Shown: in pieces, positions 16,140-22,680 of the stretch | How the letters are laid out: each line of letters opens with the position of its first letter | Position numbering within the stretch: position 1 is the stretch's first letter | Assembly (NCBI RefSeq): GCF_001507435.1 | Contig: NZ_LMWH01000276.1 | Span: 1-30,385, forward strand | Reading direction: 5' to 3' | Source: Streptomyces sp. NRRL F-5122 | GTDB lineage: Bacteria; Actinomycetota; Actinomycetes; Streptomycetales; Streptomycetaceae | Length of the DNA stretch: 30,385 nucleotides | The notes under the pieces: model-generated | What the model saw: the letters and a program-made list of their open reading frames with translations, nothing else | What the model was told of the DNA's origin: nothing | Database searches by the model: none | Position numbers and translations under genes: made by a program

Positions 16140-16145
16140 TACCCT
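16140..16145 (+). promoter_or_regulatory. Leaderless-type -10 box for the DUF3043 gene
   Basis: TACCCT (16140-16145) precedes the GTG at 16154 by eight bases with no Shine-Dalgarno sequence. This supports a leaderless mRNA starting at or near the GTG. Confidence 0.4.
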
Positions 16146-16153
16146 TGGGTTTT

Positions 16154-16750
16154 GTGTTCCGTAGCCGTGCCAAGGACGAGAAGGCCCCCGCCGACAAGGC
16201 GCAGGTGACCCTCTCCAAGCAGACCCGCGACCCGCAGGCCCCGAAGGGCAGGCCCACGCCCAAGCGCAGTGAGGCCCAGTCCCAGCGGCGCAGCGTCGCC
16301 AACACGCCGACGACGCGCAAGGACGCCGCCCGGCGCCAGCGCGACGATCGCCGCGCCGCCATGGAGCGGCAGCGCCAGGCACTGGCCGGCGGTGACGAGC
16401 GGTACCTGCCGGCGCGGGACAAGGGCCCGGTGCGCAAGTTCGCCCGCGACTACGTGGACTCCCGCTTCAACGTCGCGGAGTTCTTCCTGCCGCTCGCCGT
16501 GATCATCCTCGTGCTGAGCGTGGTGCGGGTGGCCCAGCTGCAGAACATCGCGTTGCTGCTGTGGCTCGTCGTGATCATCCTGATCGTGCTGGACTCGATC
16601 TTCTCCGCCTTCCGGCTGCGGAAGCGGCTCGCCGAACGCTTCCCGGACCAGAACAAGCGGGGCGCCGTCCCCTACGCGCTCATGCGCTCCCTGCAGATGC
16701 GTCGGCTGCGCCTGCCGAAGCCTCAGGTCAAGCGCGGAGAGCGGCCCTGA
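16154..16750 (+). CDS. DUF3043 two-helix membrane protein
   Basis: The 198-residue protein has a long charged cytoplasmic head (about 1-110) rich in Lys, Arg and Asp, with GRPTPKRSEAQSQRRS and RRQRDDRRAAMERQR. Two adjacent membrane helices follow, near 112-132 and 137-158, joined by a very short turn. A basic tail (KRLAERFPDQNKRG) ends the protein, so both ends should be cytoplasmic. I recognise it as the actinobacterial DUF3043 family, whose function is unknown. The basic head may bind nucleic acid or acidic lipid. It starts at GTG 16154 (leaderless-type) and its stop overlaps the next gene in CTGA. It diverges from pspA, so a link to envelope stress is possible but unproven. Confidence 0.85.
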   Translation: MFRSRAKDEKAPADKAQVTLSKQTRDPQAPKGRPTPKRSEAQSQRRSVANTPTTRKDAARRQRDDRRAAMERQRQALAGGDERYLPARDKGPVRKFARDYVDSRFNVAEFFLPLAVIILVLSVVRVAQLQNIALLLWLVVIILIVLDSIFSAFRLRKRLAERFPDQNKRGAVPYALMRSLQMRRLRLPKPQVKRGERP

Positions 16751-17535
16751 GCACGGATTCTTTCTCCGAGGGGGCCGCGGATGCCTGGCTGAGCAAGCTG
16801 GGCGGTCTGCGTGACGTGGTACGGCAGGAGCTGGTGGCGCGGCAGCTCGACGAGCAGATAGCCGCGCGGTTCGCGGTCGGTCGGCGGCTTCGGGTGCTCG
16901 ACGTGGGCATGGGCCAGGGCACCCAGGCACTGCGTCTGGCCCGCGCCGGACACCGGATAACCGGGCTCGAGCAGGACCCGAAGATGGTGTCGGTCGCGCG
17001 CGAGGCCGTCTCCGCGGAGCCCGAGGGCATTCGGGAACGCGTGCAGATCGTCGAGGGTGACGGCCGGGACACCGGAGTGCACTTCTTGCCGGGCAGCTTC
17101 GACGTGGTGATGTGCCACGGGGTGCTGATGTACGTCGAGGAGCCCGACCCGCTGCTGGCGGGGCTGGCCCGGATGCTCGCCCCCGGCGGTCTGCTCTCGC
17201 TGCTCGTCCGCAACGCGGACGCGCTGGCCATGCGGCCGGGTCTGGCCGGCGACTGGGCGACCGCGCTCAGCGCCTTCGACACGGCGACCTACACGAACCG
17301 GCTCGGTCTCGAGGTGCGCGCGGACCGGCTGGAGCGGCTGACCGCCACGCTCGCGGGCATCGGGGCACCGCTGCACACGTGGTACGGGGTGCGGGTCTTC
17401 ACCGACATCGCTCGGGACGGGACCGAGCCGCCCCTCGACGCCGAGACCCTGCTGGCGGCCGAGGAGCGGGCCGGCCGGACGGATCCGTACCGGGGGGTCG
17501 CAGCTCTGCTGCACCTGTGCGGAGTACGGGGCTGA
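16747..17535 (+). CDS. SAM-dependent methyltransferase, CmoM/SmtA-like, CTG start
   Basis: The 262-residue class I methyltransferase has motif I RVLDVGMGQGTQALRLARAG near residues 39-58, an acidic GLEQDPKM that would contact the SAM ribose, and a post-motif region HGVLMYVEEPDPLL followed by LAPGGLLSLLVRNADAL. The order of HGVLMYV, NADAL and the later WYGVRVFTDI resembles the E. coli tRNA methyltransferase CmoM (SmtA), so RNA could be the substrate; this is inference from remembered motifs. The frame has no ATG or GTG near the expected N-terminus. CTG 16747 begins a sequence LSTDSFSEGAADAWL, has GGAGAG five bases upstream, and overlaps the previous stop as CTGA. I therefore take it as the start. 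It is coupled to the DUF3043 gene. Confidence 0.85.
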   Translation: MSTDSFSEGAADAWLSKLGGLRDVVRQELVARQLDEQIAARFAVGRRLRVLDVGMGQGTQALRLARAGHRITGLEQDPKMVSVAREAVSAEPEGIRERVQIVEGDGRDTGVHFLPGSFDVVMCHGVLMYVEEPDPLLAGLARMLAPGGLLSLLVRNADALAMRPGLAGDWATALSAFDTATYTNRLGLEVRADRLERLTATLAGIGAPLHTWYGVRVFTDIARDGTEPPLDAETLLAAEERAGRTDPYRGVAALLHLCGVRG

Positions 17536-17630
17536 CGGCGGGCGGCACCGGTGGGCGCCGCCCCGGGCGAATACATCCGTTCGGACGCATCGGGAAAGCG
17601 GTCGGGGCGTCATGAACCGACACTCGGGAC

Positions 17631-18698
17631 ATGGCCCCTTCCCGTATACGCGCCCTGCGCGCGCTGTGCGCACCGCTTCTTCTCTGCTCTCTCATACCGC
17701 TCGCCGGCTGCACCGGGTCCGGTACCTCCGCCGGGGCGCAGACATCGGCAAGCCCACGGGCCACCGTCACCTCTGCGGGTGACACGCTTGAGAGCGAGTA
17801 CCAGCGGGTCATCAAGAACGTGCTGCCGTCCGTCGTGCAGATCCAGTCCGGGGACGCTCTGGGCTCCGGTGTGGTCTACGACGCGAGAGGCCATATCGTC
17901 ACCAACGCGCACGTGGTCGGGGACGCGAAGAAGTTCCAGGTGACCACGGCGAACAGCGAGGCCGTGCTCTCCGCGAGCCTCGTTTCCTCGTATCCCGAGC
18001 AGGATCTCGCCGTCATCAAGCTGGACAAGGTGCCGCCCGGACTGAAGCCGGCGGTGTTCGGGGATTCGGCACAGGTGGCGGTGGGGCAGATCGTCCTCGC
18101 CATGGGCTCGCCGCTCGGGCTGTCCTCGAGCGTGACGCAGGGAATCGTGTCGGCGACCGGACGGACCGTCAGCGAGGGGTCCACGAACGGCACGGGCGCC
18201 ACCATCGCGAACATGGTGCAGACCTCGGCGGCCATCAACCCGGGCAACAGCGGCGGCGCACTCGTCAACCTCGACAGCCAGGTCATCGGCATCCCCACGC
18301 TCGCCGCCGTCGACCCCGACCTGGGGGGCGGCGCGGCGCCCGGCATCGGCTTCGCGATCCCGGCGTCCACTGTGCGGACGATCGCCGACCAGATCATCAA
18401 GAGCGGCAAGGTGACCGCCTCGGGGCGGGCCGCGCTCGGCATCACCGGACGCACGGTGGTGAACGGCAGCTACCAGCCGGTCGGCGTGGCCGTGGTCGAG
18501 GTGCGCGGCGGCGGCGCGGCCGACAGGGCGGGGCTGCGTGCCGGGGACATCATCACCAAACTGGGTGACACCGGCATCACCACGATGACTTCCCTCGCCG
18601 AGGCGCTGGCCGACGCCAAGCCGGGGCAGAAGACGACGATCACCTACCGGCGCGGCGGAAGCACAAAAACCGTCGGGATCGTCCTGGGCGAGCAGTGA
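17631..18698 (+). CDS. HtrA/DegP-like serine protease lipoprotein with PDZ domain
   Basis: This 355-residue secreted protease starts with a lipoprotein signal ending LIPLAGC, so Cys27 should be lipidated and the protein held on the outer face of the membrane. A trypsin-like domain (55-255) carries the full triad: His94 in TNAHVV, Asp125 in QDLAVIKL, and Ser207 in GNSGGAL. A PDZ domain (about 265-353) contains AADRAGLRAGDIITKLG. Family members degrade or refold damaged envelope proteins. The lipid anchor is a difference from the usual single-helix anchored HtrA forms. ATG 17631 has only a weak ribosome site. It stands alone and ends at a hairpin shared with a convergent small gene. Confidence 0.94.
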   Translation: MAPSRIRALRALCAPLLLCSLIPLAGCTGSGTSAGAQTSASPRATVTSAGDTLESEYQRVIKNVLPSVVQIQSGDALGSGVVYDARGHIVTNAHVVGDAKKFQVTTANSEAVLSASLVSSYPEQDLAVIKLDKVPPGLKPAVFGDSAQVAVGQIVLAMGSPLGLSSSVTQGIVSATGRTVSEGSTNGTGATIANMVQTSAAINPGNSGGALVNLDSQVIGIPTLAAVDPDLGGGAAPGIGFAIPASTVRTIADQIIKSGKVTASGRAALGITGRTVVNGSYQPVGVAVVEVRGGGAADRAGLRAGDIITKLGDTGITTMTSLAEALADAKPGQKTTITYRRGGSTKTVGIVLGEQ

Positions 18699-18704
18699 GC
18701 CGGC

Positions 18705-18728
18705 GGGCGAGGGCCTCGGCCCCCGCCC
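18705..18728. terminator. Bidirectional hairpin between the protease and the 70-residue gene
   Basis: GGGCGAGGGCC (18705-18715) folds onto GGCCCCCGCCC (18718-18728) with one A-C mismatch. The convergent genes are only 43 bp apart, and the hairpin fills the gap. Confidence 0.65.
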
Positions 18729-18741
18729 ACGCGAGGCGGTC

Positions 18742-18954
18742 CTACGCGTCCTCGGCGTGCAGGCTCATCGGCCCGTAGATCTCCGTCGTGTCCTCGAACA
18801 GCCGCACCTGGTCGGCGCCTCCGTCGCGCAGCTCCTTCCAGTGCTCCCCGATCCAGGACTCGGCGTCCCCCTGCGTGGTGAACTCCTCGGGCGCGACCGC
18901 GGGTTGAACCTCCGCCCCGTCGGCCTTCTCGAACCGCCACGTCCATGCCGCCAT
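18742..18954 (-). CDS. Small hypothetical protein, 70 residues
   Basis: The protein begins MAAWTWRFEKADGAEV and ends MSLHAEDA. It is acidic, has no cysteine or membrane helix, and contains aromatic residues spread through a likely alpha/beta fold (WTWRFEK, SWIGEHWKEL, VRLFEDTTEIYG). Its start at ATG 18954 is set by GGAGG five bases upstream; a longer in-frame start at 19017 lacks one. I believe it is conserved among streptomycetes, from memory only. It converges on the HtrA-like gene and diverges from cobU. No function can be assigned. Confidence 0.75.
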   Translation of the reverse strand: MAAWTWRFEKADGAEVQPAVAPEEFTTQGDAESWIGEHWKELRDGGADQVRLFEDTTEIYGPMSLHAEDA

Positions 18955-19067
18955 GTACGCCTCCAAGATGTGAGCACATGCAGAGCAGAAGCCGGATCTT
19001 GGTCCGGCTGCTGCCATGAGCCTAGCCGGACGCGCAACACCCGCGGCGACCCGGGAAAATCAGGTGC

Positions 19068-20267
19068 GTGGAAGCGACTGTGCTCGGTACCGGTGCCCCG
19101 GCGGGGCTGCCCCGCCCCGACTGCCCCTGTGCGGCCTGCGCGCGAGCGCTGGGCCCGCAGGCACGCGCGGCGACCGCTGTGCTCGTGGATGAAACGCTGC
19201 TGCTGGATCTGACGCCGGGTGCGGTCTTCGCGGCCGCCCGAGCCGGCCGGTCCCTGGCCGCGGTGCGCCAGGTGCTGCTGACGCACCCGCACGACGGTCC
19301 CCCGGTCGAGGTACCCGCGGGGCTGCCGCAGCCCGGACGGGTGCCGGACGGGCGGGAGCTGGCGCTGATGACCGGGCACCGGGTGCGGGCCGTCGCGATG
19401 GACTCGCCGGGCACGGGTTATGCGGTGACGGGTCCGGACGGGCTGCGGCTGCTGTATCTGCCGCCGGGTGCGGCGCCCGCGGGTCTGGAAGCGCCGGTGG
19501 AGCCGTACGACCTGGTGTTCGCCGATGTCGTGGGACGGCCGGACGCGGCGGCGAAGCTGCGCGCGGTGGGGGCGATCGGGCCGGCCACCGACATCGTGGC
19601 CGTCCATCTCGACCACGACGTGCCACCGGGCGCGGAGCTGCGGCGGCGGCTCGTGGCGGCGGGGGCACGGGCCGTGCCGGACGGGGCGACGCTGACCGTC
19701 GGGGTCAGCGAGGACGCGCCGGAGGTGCCGCGGCGCACCCTCGTGCTGGGTGGGGCCCGCTCGGGCAAGTCGGTGGAGGCGGAGCGGCGGCTCGAGGCGT
19801 TCCCCGACGTGCTGTACGTGGCGACGGGCGGGTCGCGGAACGGGGACACCGAGTGGGCGGCCCGGGTGGCCGCGCACCGGGAGCGGCGGCCCGGCTCCTG
19901 GCGCACCACCGAGACATGCGATCTGGTGCCGCTGCTCGGGGAGGAGGGGTCCCCGCTGCTGATCGACTGTCTGTCGCTCTGGCTGACCGACGCGATGGAC
20001 GGGGTCGGCGCGTGGGACGACGCGGAGTGGGCGGGTGGCGGCGAGCGGGCGCTGCGGGCCCGGGTGGAGGAGTTGGCGGCGGCGGTGCGCGGGACGCGCC
20101 GCACGGTTGTCGCCGTCTCGAACGAGGTCGGCTCGGGAATCGTCCCGGCGACGGCCTCCGGACGCCGCTACCGCGACGAACTCGGGCGCCTGAACGCCGC
20201 GTTCGCGGCGGAGTGCGAGCATGTGCTGCTGGTGGTGGCCGGGCAGGCGCTCACGCTACGCGGGTGA
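19068..20267 (+). CDS. cobU: CobU (cobinamide kinase/guanylyltransferase) fused to a decayed MBL-like domain
   Basis: Residues about 222-399 are CobU, which phosphorylates adenosylcobinamide and then transfers GMP, activating it for nucleotide-loop assembly. Visible motifs are the P-loop GGARSGKS (228-235), His270 in AAHRERRPGSWRTTE at the place of the guanylylated histidine, LIDCLSLWL (298-306) and SNEVGSGIVP. Residues about 1-215 resemble the PhnP-type metallo-beta-lactamase fold: TVLGTGAPAGLP at the start, a cysteine cluster DCPCAAC (Cys19, 21, 24), and LLTHPHDGPP (71-79) where an active enzyme would have HxHxDH. Missing metal ligands suggest this domain is no longer an MBL hydrolase. Start at GTG 19068. 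Its 3' end overlaps the convergent methyltransferase gene by 12 bp. cobT and cobS are downstream but not contiguous. Confidence 0.92.
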   Translation: MEATVLGTGAPAGLPRPDCPCAACARALGPQARAATAVLVDETLLLDLTPGAVFAAARAGRSLAAVRQVLLTHPHDGPPVEVPAGLPQPGRVPDGRELALMTGHRVRAVAMDSPGTGYAVTGPDGLRLLYLPPGAAPAGLEAPVEPYDLVFADVVGRPDAAAKLRAVGAIGPATDIVAVHLDHDVPPGAELRRRLVAAGARAVPDGATLTVGVSEDAPEVPRRTLVLGGARSGKSVEAERRLEAFPDVLYVATGGSRNGDTEWAARVAAHRERRPGSWRTTETCDLVPLLGEEGSPLLIDCLSLWLTDAMDGVGAWDDAEWAGGGERALRARVEELAAAVRGTRRTVVAVSNEVGSGIVPATASGRRYRDELGRLNAAFAAECEHVLLVVAGQALTLRG

Positions 20268-21338
20268 CCTGGTCGTGCGCGCGATGATCCGGTAGGCGTT
20301 CGAGAAGCGGGTACGCCGCAGCAGTGGTGCCAGCGTGTGGTCCAGGGCGGTCGCCGTCGCCACCAGTGGTGTGGCGGCCCCCACCAGAACCGAGCGGAGC
20401 CCGCGCCCGAACACGGTCGGCAGGACGGCCCGCCACGGAGCCTCGGCCGCCGGCAGGACCCGGGTCAGGGCGAGGGCCACGGCGCCCGCGATGTCGTACG
20501 GAGTGTGCGGCTCACGGCGGTCCGTGGCGACGACGACACAGCCCAGGGACTCCAGTTCGGCCAGCAGGTTGCGCAGTGGCATGAGGTGGAGGTCGCGTGG
20601 CCGGCCGTACGGGACCCACCACTTGCCGAGCAGCGCGCCGAACGTGCAGTCGGGGTCCGGGACTTCGATGAGCAGATGGCCGCCGGGGCGCAGCACGGTC
20701 ATGGCGGCGCGCAACTCCGCGCGTGGGTCGGGAGTGTGCTCCAGATGGTGGAGCATGCTGACGACGTCGTAGCGGGAGCGCAGCCGCGCGAGGATCCCGG
20801 GGTCGGTGAGGAGTCCCTGGTGGGCCTCTTCCACGCGGCCCGCGGCCCGTGCCCGCTCCACACGCCCGGTGGCGTCGAGCCCGTCGAAGGACGTGTACGG
20901 GTGGATCTCCCTGGCCGCTTCCGGGAAGTGGCCGTGCCCCGTGCCGACGTCGAGCCAGCTCTCGGGCTCGGGGAAGGGCAGCATCGCGCGGGCCGCGGCC
21001 CGATGGCGCCGGGCGCTGTCCCGCGCGGTGAGGAGGCGTTCGGCGAAACCGTCGACCCCCACCCGGTCCTCGTGCGGGTCGTGAGCGTAGAAGGCGAGTC
21101 CCTCGGCGGTGAGCCGGGGGTTCTGGAAGGCATGGGCACAGTCCCGGCACTCGTCGACGACGAAGGTGCCCGGCTTGTGCTGCACGAGGTCGGACATGCG
21201 CAGCCGGGTGCGCAGCTGCCCGGAGCCGCACCAGGGGCAGTCGTCACGGCGCGGCTCCTGCAGCCGACTGGTACCCGCGGCGAGTTCACCGGGGCTCCCG
21301 GCGCGGCGCTCGTCGTCCGGCTGCGGGGTGGCGGGCAT
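20256..21338 (-). CDS. Class I methyltransferase with N-terminal zinc ribbon
   Basis: The 360-residue protein opens with a four-cysteine zinc-ribbon pattern: Cys34 and Cys37 in DDCPWCGSG, then Cys64 and Cys67 in DECRDCAHAF. A SAM-binding domain follows with SWLDVGTGHGHFPEAA (127-142), YDVVSMLHHLEHTPDP, and LRPGGHLLIEVPDPD. The C-terminal third (about 290-360) is partly hydrophobic and may pack on membrane or substrate. The ribbon plus LHHLEHTPDP pattern recalls methyltransferases acting on sugars or small metabolites, but no substrate can be named. ATG 21338 is set by AGGAG seven bases upstream. The gene is divergent from cobT. Its TAG stop lies inside the cobU coding sequence. Confidence 0.88.
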   Translation of the reverse strand: MPATPQPDDERRAGSPGELAAGTSRLQEPRRDDCPWCGSGQLRTRLRMSDLVQHKPGTFVVDECRDCAHAFQNPRLTAEGLAFYAHDPHEDRVGVDGFAERLLTARDSARRHRAAARAMLPFPEPESWLDVGTGHGHFPEAAREIHPYTSFDGLDATGRVERARAAGRVEEAHQGLLTDPGILARLRSRYDVVSMLHHLEHTPDPRAELRAAMTVLRPGGHLLIEVPDPDCTFGALLGKWWVPYGRPRDLHLMPLRNLLAELESLGCVVVATDRREPHTPYDIAGAVALALTRVLPAAEAPWRAVLPTVFGRGLRSVLVGAATPLVATATALDHTLAPLLRRTRFSNAYRIIARTTRSPA

Positions 21339-21391
21339 GGGCGGCTCCTGTGGCGGCAGGGACGACGTACGCCTGGGACAAGGGGTGCGAC

Positions 21392-21411
21392 GACACACGA
21401 CAACAAGTGTC
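21392..21411. promoter_or_regulatory. Inverted repeat in the divergent gap between methyltransferase and cobT
   Basis: GACAC (21392-21396) and GTGTC (21407-21411) flank 10 bp of AT-richer sequence. A minus-strand TACCGT box (21420 to 21415) is adjacent and could serve the methyltransferase. This is a weak operator candidate; no cobalamin riboswitch is visible in this gap. Confidence 0.25.
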
Positions 21412-21491
21412 TAAACGGTACGTAGGGGACCTTGCTCACGGACGCAATGACGTGCCGTCGATGTGGCGCGTCGGCGTTCGATCGCTGCCGG

Positions 21492-21497
21492 TACTGT
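21492..21497 (+). promoter_or_regulatory. Leaderless-type -10 box for cobT
   Basis: TACTGT (21492-21497) precedes ATG 21505 by seven bases, with no Shine-Dalgarno sequence in between. It supports the shorter cobT start over the in-frame upstream codon at 21463. Confidence 0.5.
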
Positions 21498-21504
21498 TCG
21501 GCCA

Positions 21505-22590
21505 ATGAGCTCGCTTAATCTCGACGACTTCACCGATCTGATCGAGCGTCCCGACGGCGGGGTGCGCCGCGACGCGGAGGCGCGCAGGGAGCGTCAGATC
21601 GTGCCGCCCGGTGCGCTGGGCCGCCTCGACGAACTGGGTGAGTGGCTGGCGGCCGCGCAGTCCGCCGTGCCGGTGCGGCCGGTCGAGCGCCCGCGCATGG
21701 TGCTGTTCGCGGGCGATCACGGGATCGCCGCGCTCGGTGTGTCCGCACGGCCCGCGGGCAGCGCGGACCGGTTGGTGCGGGCGGTACTTGAGGGCGCGAG
21801 CCCCGCGTCGATCCTGGCACGGCAGCTGAACGTGCCGGTGCGCGTGGTCGACATGGCGCTCGACTGCGACCCGGGCGAACTGCCGGAGGACGTCGTACGG
21901 CATCGGGTGCGGCGCGGCAGCGGGCGCATCGATGTCGAGGACGCCCTGACGCCCGAGGAGGCGGAGGCCGCGTTCCGGGCGGGCCTCGCGGTCGCGGACG
22001 AGGAGGCGGACTCCGGCACGGACCTCGTGGTCCTCGGCGATGTGAGCGTCGGCGGTACGACGGCCGCGGCCGTGCTGGTGGCCGCGCTGTGCGGGACGGA
22101 CGCGTCCGTGGTCACCGGGCGCGGCGGTCTGCCGATCGACGACCTGGCGTGGATGCGCAAGTGCGCGGCCGTGCGTGACGCACTGCGGCGGGCCCGGCCG
22201 GTGCTGGGTGATCAGCTGCAGTTGCTGGCGGCGGTGGGCGGCGCCGACCTGGCCGCGATGACGGGCTTCCTGCTGCAGTGCGCCGCGCGCAAGACCCCGG
22301 TGATCCTGGACGGGGTCGTCTCGGCGGCGTGCGCGCTGGTCGCCCAGCGGGTCGCGTTCCGGGCGCCGGACTGGTGGCTGGCCGGGCAGAAGAGCGGGGA
22401 GCCGGCGCAGGCGAAGGCGCTGGACCGGATGGCGCTGGAACCGCTGCTCGACCACGGTGTGACGGTCGGCGAGGGTGCCGGCGCCCTGCTGGCGCTGCCG
22501 CTCGTCCAGGCCGCGGCAGCGCTGTCGGCCGAGCTTCCCGACAAGCCCGTGGAGGCAGGCGGGAGCGGGGACGCGGAGCAGCCGGAGTAG
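21505..22590 (+). CDS. cobT: Nicotinate-nucleotide--dimethylbenzimidazole phosphoribosyltransferase
   Basis: CobT makes alpha-ribazole phosphate, the lower ligand precursor of cobalamin, from nicotinate mononucleotide and dimethylbenzimidazole. The 361-residue protein shows the family opening PPGALGRLDELGEWLA, then FAGDHGIAALGVSA, the central GDVSVGGTTAAAVL, and VGEGAGALLALPLVQAAAAL near the C-terminus, which contains the catalytic glutamate region. The length is normal. Its start at ATG 21505 agrees with a leaderless-type box. It cooperates with CobU (19068) and CobS (26007), although other genes lie between them. The gene is divergent from the zinc-ribbon methyltransferase. Confidence 0.95.
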   Translation: MSSLNLDDFTDLIERPDGGVRRDAEARRERQIVPPGALGRLDELGEWLAAAQSAVPVRPVERPRMVLFAGDHGIAALGVSARPAGSADRLVRAVLEGASPASILARQLNVPVRVVDMALDCDPGELPEDVVRHRVRRGSGRIDVEDALTPEEAEAAFRAGLAVADEEADSGTDLVVLGDVSVGGTTAAAVLVAALCGTDASVVTGRGGLPIDDLAWMRKCAAVRDALRRARPVLGDQLQLLAAVGGADLAAMTGFLLQCAARKTPVILDGVVSAACALVAQRVAFRAPDWWLAGQKSGEPAQAKALDRMALEPLLDHGVTVGEGAGALLALPLVQAAAALSAELPDKPVEAGGSGDAEQPE

Positions 22591-22666
22591 ACACGGGACA
22601 GGCCGGGCCCCGCGCCCTGCCGGATTCCGCCTGCGACCGCTCCGCCACACACCCCACGGCGCCCCA

Positions 22667-22672
22667 TATCAT
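22667..22672 (+). promoter_or_regulatory. Leaderless-type -10 box for the aminoacyl-PG synthase gene
   Basis: TATCAT (22667-22672) precedes ATG 22681 by eight bases. No ribosome site is present. The 90-bp gap after cobT suggests the gene has its own promoter. Confidence 0.45.
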
Positions 22673-22680
22673 CACCCTTT

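Larger units (their letters stand above)
15825..16153. other. 329-bp divergent intergenic region between pspA and the DUF3043 gene
   Basis: I see no gene here. The pspA side contains a TACTGT -10 candidate on the minus strand (15886 to 15881). The other side ends in a TACCCT box before the DUF3043 gene. I searched by eye for an extracytoplasmic-sigma GGAAC/CGTC pair with 16-17 bp spacing and did not find one. Confidence 0.55.

Noticed and set aside
21339..21504. Cobalamin riboswitch before cobT
   Set aside because: The gap is short, shows no B12-box-like sequence, and the -10 box lies seven bases before the ATG.
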